A stretch of 18,355 nt of DNA from Bacteroidales bacterium UBA6366 (GTDB lineage: Bacteria; Bacteroidota; Bacteroidia; Bacteroidales; UBA932): assembly GCA_002438845.1 (NCBI GenBank), contig DJRG01000064.1, positions 1 to 18,355 on the forward strand, read 5' to 3'. Positions 1 through 8,179 of this stretch are shown here, in pieces. The translations under genes were made by a program, and so were the position numbers. A model generated the notes under the pieces. The model did no database searches and was not told the DNA's origin. It saw only the letters and a program-made list of their open reading frames with translations. Positions within the stretch are counted from its first letter, which is position 1. Every line of letters begins with the position of its first letter.

Positions 1-20
1 TGTGATCTCTCAAGTAAAAT

Positions 21-132
21 ACTGCGGTGGCTTTAGCCGCGGGGTCCCACCTCTTCCCATTCCGAACAGAGCAGTTAAGCCCGCGCGCGCCGATGGTACT
101 GACCCACCAGTTGGGAGAGTAGGTCGCCGCCG
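21..132 (+). rRNA. rrf: 5S ribosomal RNA
   Basis: The conserved 5S core is visible: CCGAACAGAGCAGTTAAGCC at about 62-81, then GATGGTACTG near 92-101 and GGGAGAGTAGGTCG near 113-126. The ends pair as helix I, with GCGGTGGC (24-31) against GTCGCCGC (123-130) and two wobbles, which sets the borders to within a few bases. It is the last gene of an rRNA operon whose 16S and 23S genes must lie to the left of the window. Positions 1-20 are presumably 23S-5S spacer. The length of about 112 nt is normal for the family. Confidence 0.95.
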
Positions 133-140
133 TTCTTCGG

Positions 141-179
141 GGAGTCCGGATGTCATTCGACGTCCGGACTCCTTTTTTT
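141..179 (+). terminator. Intrinsic terminator of the rRNA operon
   Basis: A 14-bp stem with a single G.U wobble (GGAGTCCGGATGTC 141-154 against GACGTCCGGACTCC 159-172) closes an ATTC loop and is followed directly by seven T (173-179). It sits 9 nt after the 5S gene and should end the rRNA transcript. Confidence 0.95.
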
Positions 180-267
180 GTTTGTGCCCGTCCATTCCCG
201 CCACCGTCACCCATCGACTGTCCACTCGGCCGCCGCGCCGGTTATTGTACCTCTGGCTGTGTCGGGG

Positions 268-429
268 CGCTTCGACAAGCTCAGCGACCCTCATCATTGG
301 CTTTGATACCAGGAGGTAGGACTCTGACGCTCTCGCTTCGACGGGCTCAGGGACTACAATGTTTGGCTTCGACAATAGGTTCTGGACCTTGAATTCCTCG
401 CTTCGGCAGGCTCGGTGACCATCGTACCA
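268..429. repeat. Degenerate REP-like array with dimeric ~65-bp period
   Basis: Repeated cores begin CGCTTCGAC or GGCTTCGAC. Clear copies start at 268 (CGCTTCGACAAGCTCAGCGA), 334 (CGCTTCGACGGGCTCAGGGA) and 399 (CGCTTCGGCAGGCTCGGTGA). Weaker copies start at 299 (GGCTTTGAT) and 365 (GGCTTCGAC), and a very weak one at 430 (CACTTCGTC). Spacing alternates 31, 35, 31, 34, 31, so the unit is a pair of about 65 bp. The core CTTCGACAAGCTCAG is the widespread REP-like element whose minus-strand reading gives VELVEA-type peptides. Open frames crossing it are therefore not genes. No unit carries a perfect long palindrome; the copies are diverged. Confidence 0.75.
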
Positions 430-541
430 CACTTCGTCTGCGACAGTTGCTTGGCGCCTGATTTAGGCCTGAATTCATGGTCTAATCCTGTTCTTTTGAC
501 ATCTATTTGACCTAAAATATTCCACTTACGAATAATTATCG

Positions 542-582
542 AATCTTGTATTCCCTAATTAGTCAATCTGTTATATTCCTAA
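542..582 (+). promoter_or_regulatory. Candidate operator: imperfect direct repeat
   Basis: AATCTTGTATTCCCTAA (542-558) is repeated as AATCTGTTATATTCCTAA (565-582). The start-to-start distance is 23 bp, about two helical turns, so a dimeric activator could bind both copies on one DNA face. The copies lie about 60-100 bp upstream of the likely -7 box, a usual distance for an activator of a PUL promoter. Binding by the regulator encoded at 10430-12022 is inference. Confidence 0.35.
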
Positions 583-639
583 CGTGTTGTTTGTGTCCAC
601 TTCTTGACCACTTTTCGTTATACGCCTAAAAGGTTTTTA

Positions 640-647
640 TATTTTTG
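640..647 (+). promoter_or_regulatory. Candidate -7 box (TATTTTTG) for the PUL operon
   Basis: TATTTTTG matches the Bacteroidota primary-sigma consensus TAnnTTTG. No TTTG -33 element is seen 19-21 bp upstream; the nearest TTG is at 604-606. That absence would fit an activator-dependent promoter. The start of transcription would be near 651-655. Confidence 0.45.
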
Positions 648-658
648 TATGCTCTAAT

Positions 659-686
659 CTGAAGTGGGCATATATGTCCGCTTCAG
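659..686 (+). promoter_or_regulatory. Hairpin near the predicted 5' end of the susC mRNA
   Basis: CTGAAGTGGGCA (659-670) pairs with TGTCCGCTTCAG (675-686) as a 12-bp stem with two G.U wobbles and a TATA loop. It would lie within about 10 nt of the predicted transcript start and 31 nt before the ATG at 718. No T-tract follows directly, so it is not a terminator; it may protect the 5' end or take part in control. Confidence 0.4.
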
Positions 687-717
687 TGAGGGGTCTGACA
701 ATTTTAACTTTTATTGT

Positions 718-3690
718 ATGCGTAAATTTTTAGTGTTCTTGTTGCTGACGCTGGGTTTTTCGGCCTATGCCTAGCAGCGTTCTGTAAGCGGAACGGTCAA
801 GGATCAGAATGGCCAGCCTGTGGTCGGGCTCACAGTAATGGAGCAAGGGACCGGCAATGGTGTCATCACTGATCAGGACGGCCGCTATAACATCAATGTC
901 TCATCGAAGGATGCGATTCTTGAGTTCGCATCTTTAGGCTATGCCACGGTGGACGAGAAGGTCGGCGGACGGGCCGTGGTCAACGTAACGGTCAAGGAGC
1001 AGGCTCTCGCGCTTGACGCGGTTGTGGCCATCGGCTACGGTTCTGTGAGAAAGAAGGATCTGACTACCGCTGTCTCGACCGTGTCCACAGATGACATCAG
1101 CCTTCGCCCGGTGCCGACTGTTTCTGGATTTATTCAGGGAAAGGTCGCCGGTGTGACGGTGCAGCAGACATCCGGTACTCCTGGCGGCGGGATGACCGTC
1201 AGGGTGCGTGGTAACTCGTCCATCACATCGGGCAACGATCCTCTTTATGTTGTGGACGGTGTGCCTGTCGGGACCGGAAACGGGGCCATTACCTATCTCT
1301 CGCCGAATGACATCGAGACGATGCAGATTCTCAAGGATGCGTCTTCGGCGGCGATCTACGGTTCACGTGCTGCCAACGGAGTTGTCCTTATCACCACAAA
1401 GAAGGGATCGAAGGATGTCGGCCCTCAGATCAACTTCACCTCGTACGTTGGCCTCGGCAAGGTGGCCAAAACTTTCGATGTCTTGAATGTCGCCCAGTAC
1501 AAGGACCTTATGGATGAAATAGGGGCGGTAAAGCTCCCTGATGGCCTTAAGGATGAGACGGATTGGTTTAAGGAAACTTACAGGACCGCCGTTTCACAGA
1601 ACTACCAGCTGTCCGTCTCCAACGCCAACGACAAGACACGGTACTACATCGGCGCCGGTTATGTCGATCAGGAAGGTATCATCCGCACAAGTTACTATAA
1701 GAGGTACAACTTCAGGGCGAGCATGGACTCTGACATATTCAAATGGATCAATGTCGGCGCTGACGTGACTTTCTCCCATTGGAAGCAGAACGGCATCATT
1801 TCCGGAACAGGCTCCAACAGGGCAGGTGTCGTTATGTCAGTGATCAACACGCCTACCTATGCCAAGGTCTGGAGTGAAGAGAACCCTGATCAGTATTGGA
1901 CCAAGTTCTATGGGGCCAATGTGACGACTCCTGCCGAGAACATCGCCCGCCAGGAGAACTTCTATGATCAGAACGACAGGCTCATCCTGACCGGACACGC
2001 CACAATCAAGTTCAGCAAGAACCTGAATTTCAAGTCGACGGCGACAATGGACAGGACCTGGACATTCAACTACCAGTTCCTCGATCCTATCAAGACGGCG
2101 GAAGGCCGCACTCAGCACGGAGCCGCCAACACCACCCGCGCTGACAACAGGGTGATCGTGCTTGACAACATTCTGACTTACAAGAACAATTTTGGAAGGC
2201 ACAGCCTTGAGGCCATGGCCGGAACCTCGGCCACGCTGTCTCATTGGGAGAACCTGACCGGTTCAAGGCAGTACTTCTCACCTGACTACGACAACATCCT
2301 TTACGGTCTCAACGGAGGTAACTCCTCCGGCCTCAGAGGAAACTCCCAGGGACTCTCGGAATGGAGCATAATGTCTTACCTTGGCAGAATCGCCTACAAC
2401 TACGACAGCAAGTACTATCTGACAGTGAATATGCGCGCGGACGGTTCGTCAAAACTTGCTCCGGGCCACAGGTGGGGCTATTTCCCTTCCGCTTCCGCCG
2501 CATGGAGAATCTCCGGAGAGGAATTTATGCAGGATGTTGACTGGATCAACGACTTGAAGATCCGTGCCGGTTGGGGACAGCAGGGTAATCAGGGCGGTCT
2601 AAGCGACCATGCCTGGGTTCAGAACTATGCCACCATCTACTACGACTGGACAAAGTCCGAGAACGCGCAGGCCACTCCTTCCCTTGGCGCCAAGACAAAC
2701 ATCGGCAACAGGGATCTTACCTGGGAGACCACCACGCAGACTAATGTCGGAATTGATCTCTCCGTTCTGAACAGCAGACTGAACTTCACGTTGGACGGGT
2801 ACTACAAGTACACCACCAACCTTCTTATGAGTGTGCCGCTCCCGGCTCCGAATCCAAACATCACAAGGAACGAGGGCGAGATGTCCAACTGGGGACTTGA
2901 GTTCGCTGTCTCTTCCGTGAACATCGACAAGGGCGGCTTCCGTTGGAACACTGACTTCAACATCTCCATGAACCGCAACAAGCTTGAGAAACTTACTCTC
3001 CAGCAGGTCTACAACTACATCAAGCCTTCCGACATCCAAAGTGAATATGTCGTACGCATGACTCCAGGCATGCCTCTGTCGCAGTTCTGGGGGTATAAGT
3101 CCAAGGGCGTCGATCCAGAGACCGGTATGATGATCTACGAGGACCGCGATGGCAACGGCAAGATCACTGATTCGGACAAGACATGGATCGGAGATCCTAA
3201 CCCAGACTTCACGTTCGGTATGACCAATAATTTCAGTTACAAGGGATTCAATCTTAGCTTCCTCATCACAGGCTCTGTAGGCAACGACATCTACAACGCC
3301 TCAAGAGTTGACATGGAGGGTATGGTGAACGGTTACAACCAGACGACCGCCACGCTACGTCGTTGGCAGATTCCTGGACAGATCACCGACATCCCTAAGT
3401 CGAACGAGATGTACAATGTCAAGGTCTCATCACGTTGGATTGAGAACGGCTCTTACCTGAAAGTGAAGAACATAACCCTGTCCTACGACTTCACAGGACC
3501 TAAACTCAAACGGCTCAACATCACAAGAATACGCCCTTACGTGACACTGGACAACATGATCACGTTCACTAAATATTCCGGCTACGATCCTGAGATGAGC
3601 CAGTGGGCCAACGCGATCCATTTCGGAATTGATTGGGGAACATATCCTTGCGTAAAGACCGTGACATTCGGTGTGAACGTTGATTTCTAA
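718..3690 (+). CDS. susC-like: SusC-like TonB-dependent transporter, interrupted by an in-frame TAG
   Basis: Outer-membrane TonB-dependent transporter that imports oligosaccharides together with SusD. From the ATG at 718 the frame reads an 18-residue signal peptide (MRKFLVFLLLTLGFSAYA), then TAG at 772-774, then QRSVSGTVKDQNGQPV. Past the stop come a CarboxypepD_reg-like domain (codons about 20-95), a TonB-box-like segment VVAIGYG, a plug with SusC signatures (PLYVVDGVP, LKDASSAAIYGSRAANGVVL) and a long beta-barrel ending in the terminal Phe of VNVDF. At 990 codons plus a stop the length is normal. A start at GTG 820 or ATG 838 would remove the signal peptide and half of the first domain, so I place the original start at 718. 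The stop replaces the Gln (CAG) expected after the AYA cleavage site. It is either a one-base nonsense mutation, a suppressed amber, or a sequence error. The SusD gene starts 3 nt later. Confidence 0.88.
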
Positions 3691-3693
3691 AAG

Positions 3694-5250
3694 ATGATGA
3701 ATATGAAAAAGACATTGGTAATACTCTCAGCCCTCGCTATGGTCCAGCTCGTTTCCTGCGATCTTGACCTTTATCCTGAGACTGGCTATAATGAGGGTAA
3801 CGTGTTTGTCCCTAAGGACACCACGACTTCCCAGTATACTTCGGCCGCGCAGATGGAAAGCCTTGTCAAAGGTTTCTACAGCGGCGTCTTGAAAAACGAC
3901 AGGATGCAGAGGCTTCAGTTCATGGACTGGCTGGTCTATTCTGAAGTCCGCGCCGACAACGCCTACAACGGCTCTCCAAGCACCGCGGAGCTTGTCGGCA
4001 TCGAATCCAACAAGATCGATGGTGCCAACCAGAATGTGGGACGTGATTGGGATGACTTTCAGATCGCGATCAACGCCGCCAATCAGGTCATCTGCAACAT
4101 AGACCGCATCCAGAAGCTCGATCCGTCCATGACGCAGGCCCAGCATGACAACTGGCTGGCACAGGCCGACATCCTTAAGGCGTTCTATGTGTTCCGTGGA
4201 ACCCAGCTCTACAACACTATCCCTGTCATCAATTCGATCCCGGATCCGATCACGGCTGAGAACATCGAGGAAGTCTATCCTTCCTATTATCCGTCCAGAC
4301 CGGCGAGGGAGGATATATATTCACAGATCGTGGAGATGCTTGAATTCGCCGCGGAGAACGCTCCTGATCTTTCCGCTGATGACAAGTTCGTGCTCTCGAA
4401 GACTTTCGCCAAAGGCATTCTCGCTCACGTCTATGCGGAGAAATCCAGCATTCAGGACTGGGAAAAGGTCGCACGGTGGTGCGAGGCTGTCGAGAGGGAC
4501 ATGAACGTCAACTCCGGCAGCGCCGAGTCACTCAGAGCCTCGTTGTGTGAGAACTACAAGGACATGTGGTCATACGACGTGGCAGCCAAGACTGCGGCCA
4601 AGAACACAAAGGAGTCCATTTTCGAGGTGACGTTCACGGCTTCCTCTGGTAACTGGCTTCACATGATGTTCCACAGGAACCAGTTCTCTCCGGCGGACAA
4701 CTACACATGGTCCAAGTGGATCACCCCGTCCAGAAACCTTGTCAATGCCTACGACGCGGAAGGGGACACGGAAAGAAAGAATGTCTGCATCCTCTGGGAT
4801 TCCTGCGGATGGAGCCTCTATTATCCTGAGAATGAATATGCTTTCATGGGCAAGATGGAAACCAACGCCACAAGCATCATCCTGATGCGTCTGGCCGAGA
4901 TCTATCTGCTTCACGCCGAGGCTCTGGCCATGACCGGAGACAGCGCCGGGGCCATGAAGTATGTCAACGCTGTGCGTCTGAGGGCGAAACTCACTCCGAT
5001 AAGCGGCCTTTCAGGCGATCAACTGATCGACAAGATTCTGGACGAGCGCCGTCTTGAGCTGGCTTTTGAGGGCTTCCGCTTCTTTGACCTCGCGCGTCAT
5101 GACAAAGTCATTGATGTACACAACAATGTGTGGAAGGATGACTCCTATTACCTGACAAGGGATCCGCTGGATCAGTACAGCATATTCCTTCCTGTCCCTA
5201 CGACAGTTCTGGACACTAATCCTAACATCGAACAGAATCAGGGCTATTAA
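3694..5250 (+). CDS. susD-like: SusD/RagB-like nutrient-binding outer-membrane lipoprotein
   Basis: Surface lipoprotein that caps the SusC transporter and captures glycans. A signal peptide with lipobox LVSC gives Cys22, followed by D-L-D; acidic residues after the Cys fit the Bacteroidota surface-export pattern. The 518-residue length is typical. A SusD-type helical TPR core is seen through HAEALAMTGDSAGAMKYVNA (about 407-426), and the family's C-terminal hallmark appears as DERRLELAFEGFRFFDLARH (about 450-469). The start is the first of two adjacent ATG codons, 3 nt after the SusC stop, so the two are surely co-transcribed; its TAA stop overlaps the next gene's ATG (TAATG). Substrate specificity cannot be read from the sequence. 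Confidence 0.96.
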   Translation: MMNMKKTLVILSALAMVQLVSCDLDLYPETGYNEGNVFVPKDTTTSQYTSAAQMESLVKGFYSGVLKNDRMQRLQFMDWLVYSEVRADNAYNGSPSTAELVGIESNKIDGANQNVGRDWDDFQIAINAANQVICNIDRIQKLDPSMTQAQHDNWLAQADILKAFYVFRGTQLYNTIPVINSIPDPITAENIEEVYPSYYPSRPAREDIYSQIVEMLEFAAENAPDLSADDKFVLSKTFAKGILAHVYAEKSSIQDWEKVARWCEAVERDMNVNSGSAESLRASLCENYKDMWSYDVAAKTAAKNTKESIFEVTFTASSGNWLHMMFHRNQFSPADNYTWSKWITPSRNLVNAYDAEGDTERKNVCILWDSCGWSLYYPENEYAFMGKMETNATSIILMRLAEIYLLHAEALAMTGDSAGAMKYVNAVRLRAKLTPISGLSGDQLIDKILDERRLELAFEGFRFFDLARHDKVIDVHNNVWKDDSYYLTRDPLDQYSIFLPVPTTVLDTNPNIEQNQGY

Positions 5251-6755
5251 TGATTGGAACAGTCATGTACTACGACAAACTGATGATGTTTTTGACGGTG
5301 CCGCTTCTTTGCGCTTTCTGTGGAAAGAATGCTGGAAGCGGCCAGGGAGGTGAGGTGGCTCCTCCTGAGCCGGAACCTCAGGCTAAGGAGGTGATGGCTT
5401 ACGTCACCACCGCGGACAAGTCCCGTCTTTTCGATTCCGAGGGACTGGAACTCCGCAAGCCTGGCTCAATGGCGGTCAACCTTGTCACTCTGGATTCCAC
5501 TGTCACTTTTCAGACGGTGGACGGGTTCGGCCCGGCCTTGACCGGAAGCTCTTGCTACAACCTTCGGGCTGTGATGGAGCCGTCGGCCAGGATGGCCCTT
5601 CTGAAGGAAATCTTTGACCCGAAGGACGGGCTTGGTTTCAGTATGGTCCGTGTCACCATCGGATCGTCGGACTTCGGACTGGACGAGTACACATGGTGCG
5701 ACAAGAAGGGCATGGAGAATTTCGCGGCCCATGAATATGACGCCCGTGACCTTTTCCCTATCCTGAAAGAGGTCCTGTCCATCAATCCGGATGTGAAGAT
5801 CATAGCCTCTCCATGGTCGGCGCCTCGTTGGATGAAGAGAGGCGTCAACAACGACAAAGACTACTATTCCTGGACAAGCGGAAGGCTCAAGCCGGAATGC
5901 TATCAGGACTACGCCGAGTACTTTGTACGTTGGATCAGGGTGATGAAGTCACAGGGCTTCGACATCTATGCGGTGACGCTTCAGAACGAGCCTCTGAACA
6001 AGGGAAACTCCATGTCGATGTACATGCCTTGGCAGGACCAGCGTGATTTCATCAAGACCGCTGTTGGACCTGCTTTCAGAAAGGCGGGATTGGACACGAA
6101 GATCCTGTTGTACGACCACAACTACAACTACGACAACATCTCCGACCAGCAGGGCTATCCGATGAACATCCTCTCCGATCCCGAGGCCGCTGAATATATC
6201 GCCGGCTCCGCTTGGCATAATTACTATGGCAATCCAGCCGAACTGGACAACATGGTGAAGAGGTTCCCGGAAAAGGAAATCTATTTCACCGAGGCCTCCA
6301 TCGGTGGCTGGGCTCCGGATTTCGGGACATGTCTGTTGAAGGATTTCGACAACATATTCATCCAGACGCTTTCCAGAGAGAACAAAGGAGTGACCCTGTG
6401 GAATCTGGCATTGGACGAGAACTATGGGCCGAAGCGCCCGGGAGGCTGTCAGAACTGCTATGGTGTGGTCATGATCGACTCTAAGACCGGAAAGGTCACG
6501 GACCGGAAGACCCAGTACTACAATCTGGCTCACGCATCCAAGGTCATCCGTCCTGGAGCCCGCAGGATAGCGACGAAAGGAACCGCTAAATCTGGCGTTT
6601 CCTGGCTGGCCTTCCTTAACCCCGACCACTCCTACGGGATAATCATCGAGAACACTCTTTCCGAGAGCCACTCTTTCACGTTCTCGGATTCGGGTCATTC
6701 AGTGAAGTTCACGGCTCCGGCGAAATCAATCGCTTCGATAAGGTGGAATAATTAA
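5250..6755 (+). CDS. GH30 family glycoside hydrolase (glucosylceramidase/beta-1,6-glucanase type)
   Basis: Retaining glycosidase of clan A with a (beta/alpha)8 barrel, expected at the cell surface or in the periplasm. The barrel begins near residue 80 with VDGFGPALTGSS. Visible motifs are ASPWSAPRWMK, the acid/base Glu247 in TLQNEP, and the nucleophile Glu348 in YFTEAS; a short beta-sandwich domain closes the protein (LSESHSFTFSDSGHSVKF). The 501-residue length fits GH30. Family knowledge: Bacteroidota GH30 enzymes in PULs include endo-beta-1,6-glucanases, but GH30 also covers glucosylceramidases, so the substrate is open. The ATG at 5250 overlaps the SusD stop; ATG 5265 is an equally good start and gives a cleaner signal peptide. 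The segment LLCAFC-GKN looks like a lipoprotein signal, but its lipobox has Phe before the Cys, which is unusual. A Pro/Glu-rich linker follows. Confidence 0.92.
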   Translation: MIGTVMYYDKLMMFLTVPLLCAFCGKNAGSGQGGEVAPPEPEPQAKEVMAYVTTADKSRLFDSEGLELRKPGSMAVNLVTLDSTVTFQTVDGFGPALTGSSCYNLRAVMEPSARMALLKEIFDPKDGLGFSMVRVTIGSSDFGLDEYTWCDKKGMENFAAHEYDARDLFPILKEVLSINPDVKIIASPWSAPRWMKRGVNNDKDYYSWTSGRLKPECYQDYAEYFVRWIRVMKSQGFDIYAVTLQNEPLNKGNSMSMYMPWQDQRDFIKTAVGPAFRKAGLDTKILLYDHNYNYDNISDQQGYPMNILSDPEAAEYIAGSAWHNYYGNPAELDNMVKRFPEKEIYFTEASIGGWAPDFGTCLLKDFDNIFIQTLSRENKGVTLWNLALDENYGPKRPGGCQNCYGVVMIDSKTGKVTDRKTQYYNLAHASKVIRPGARRIATKGTAKSGVSWLAFLNPDHSYGIIIENTLSESHSFTFSDSGHSVKFTAPAKSIASIRWNN

Positions 6756-6757
6756 AA

Positions 6758-8149
6758 ATGATAAAGAACATGAAACATATAGCTAAACACTCTTTGGCCG
6801 TTCTTCTTGCGGCCACGGCTTTGACTTCCTGCTACAGGGAGCCTAAGCTTAAAGTCACGGACAAAGGACCGGAAATGACATGTGAGATCTCCAAGACTGC
6901 CTTTATGGGGGAGAACCTGCCTTATAAGATCACTCTGAAGGACGGTGTCGCTCTTTCCACGGCACAGTTGCATCTCTATTTTGACGGCACCGAAGTCAGC
7001 AAGGAGGTGATCCGCACAAAAGAGAACGGTACCTATGAAGGCACTCTCAAAATCCCTTATTACGCTGACATCTCCGATGGCACGGCGGAATTGACAGTCA
7101 CGAGCCAGAACATAGAGTTCGGACTGACCGAAGAAAAAAGAACTTTGGAGGTGTCTCGTCCTGTCTTTGAATATCTTACCCTTGTCGCCGCTGACGGCAA
7201 GGAGTATAAGATGACCAAGAGCGGAGACTATGAATATTCCTGCACGGCTGAGTTCCCGAAGGAATTGAACGCAAGGATCAAGTCCGCTCCTTTCGGCTCC
7301 ACCGGTGAGACTCTGACTTTCGGATTCGATGGCAAGAGCATCACTGTCGGTGGCGAGAAGAACATTCCGTTCACCTACGGCTATGCCGGAGAGTACACTG
7401 TGACCTTTGACACCAAGACCCTTGCGGGCTCTCCGTTCGTGACCCTTTCCGTCAATGGGGAGACACCTGCTGCGATGGAGAAGGCAGAGGAGATTCCTGC
7501 CGGAAGCTATGGCGTGAACATTCCTGTGAGACAGGGTGAGACTCTCACGATAATGGGATTTGACCTGAGTGACTGGACCATCGATCCGGACTATCTTGAG
7601 ACCATTGACATCCAGAAAGGACAGTTCAAGTTCCTTCCTGTCAGCGGGCAGTATAGGATTGTCCTCCAGACATCCAACAAGTTCATCAGAATCAATCCGA
7701 TGAAGGCCGGGGCACTGACAGGCAAGGATTACTTCCCTGTGCTGGGCGATGACTTCTCAGGTGGTCTCTGGGCCATAGGCGACGAAACGATCGGCAAGCC
7801 GGAAGGTTCAGGTGCCGGTTGGGCTCCTGAGGTGGGCGGCCTTTGCTGCGCTCCGATTAAGGACAAAGTGTTCCAGTTGACTCTTGTGGCTGGGCATGGT
7901 CTCGGGACAAAAGCCGGCAGCAATTTCAAGTTCTTCTTCCAGAGGACATGGGGTGGGGAGCTGAAAGGACCATCTTACTCGGATGTCAAGCTACCTGCCG
8001 AACTTGGTATGACGGCGGACGGCAACATCGGAGTCGTGTCTGAATTGAAGGAGGGAGACCGCTATCGTTTCACTGTGGACTTCAGTTCGGCTAAAAAGAC
8101 TTCCAATAACTCCGCTGAAGGAGTGAAGCTTGTCGGGGTCAAACTGTAA
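6758..8149 (+). CDS. PUL surface glycan-binding lipoprotein (SusE/F position, multi-domain)
   Basis: Likely surface glycan-binding protein. A signal peptide with lipobox ALTSC gives Cys25. The 463 residues look all-beta and divide into about four parts: an Ig-like region (about 30-130), a second beta domain starting at VSRPVFEYLTL (about 132-240), a third (about 246-317), and a C-terminal domain from about 318 rich in Gly and aromatics (GGLWAIGDE, GAGWAPEVGG, FKFFFQRTWGG) that would be a good carbohydrate-binding surface. No catalytic motif is seen. It sits 2 nt after the GH30 gene, where beta-1,6-glucan PULs also carry a binding protein. It may match the DUF5125/DUF5121 families, which I cannot verify here. 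ATG 6770 is an alternative start. Confidence 0.75.
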   Translation: MIKNMKHIAKHSLAVLLAATALTSCYREPKLKVTDKGPEMTCEISKTAFMGENLPYKITLKDGVALSTAQLHLYFDGTEVSKEVIRTKENGTYEGTLKIPYYADISDGTAELTVTSQNIEFGLTEEKRTLEVSRPVFEYLTLVAADGKEYKMTKSGDYEYSCTAEFPKELNARIKSAPFGSTGETLTFGFDGKSITVGGEKNIPFTYGYAGEYTVTFDTKTLAGSPFVTLSVNGETPAAMEKAEEIPAGSYGVNIPVRQGETLTIMGFDLSDWTIDPDYLETIDIQKGQFKFLPVSGQYRIVLQTSNKFIRINPMKAGALTGKDYFPVLGDDFSGGLWAIGDETIGKPEGSGAGWAPEVGGLCCAPIKDKVFQLTLVAGHGLGTKAGSNFKFFFQRTWGGELKGPSYSDVKLPAELGMTADGNIGVVSELKEGDRYRFTVDFSSAKKTSNNSAEGVKLVGVKL

Positions 8150-8179
8150 CAGGATTCATACAGAATAATATTCAATGCT

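Larger units (their letters stand above)
480..717. other. AT-rich intergenic regulatory region upstream of the PUL
   Basis: No coding sequence is visible in 180-717; 268-429 is repeat and this part is much more AT-rich than the flanking genes. It holds an imperfect direct repeat (542-582), a closer direct repeat of CCACTT at 597-602 and 608-613 (11 bp apart, one helical turn), a candidate -7 box (640-647) and a hairpin (659-686). This is the expected place for the operator and promoter of the SusC-led operon. Confidence 0.6.

Noticed and set aside
10..432. Open frames on both strands across the 5S gene, its terminator and the repeat region
   Set aside because: They overlap an rRNA gene and REP-like repeats; the VELVEA-type peptides are the usual false translation of these repeats.
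268..460. CRISPR array
   Set aside because: The repeats are diverged, only about 9-20 bp of each unit is conserved, spacing alternates, and no cas gene is near.
772..774. Genome-wide recoding of TAG to glutamine (genetic code 15)
   Set aside because: thrS, rplT and the GDPD gene all end in TAG at the family-normal C-terminus, so TAG works as a stop here.
5949..6698. A 249-codon open frame on the minus strand
   Set aside because: It is fully inside the GH30 gene, has no recognisable motif, and is explained by codon bias on the coding strand. The same holds for other antisense frames in susC, thrS and the GDPD gene.
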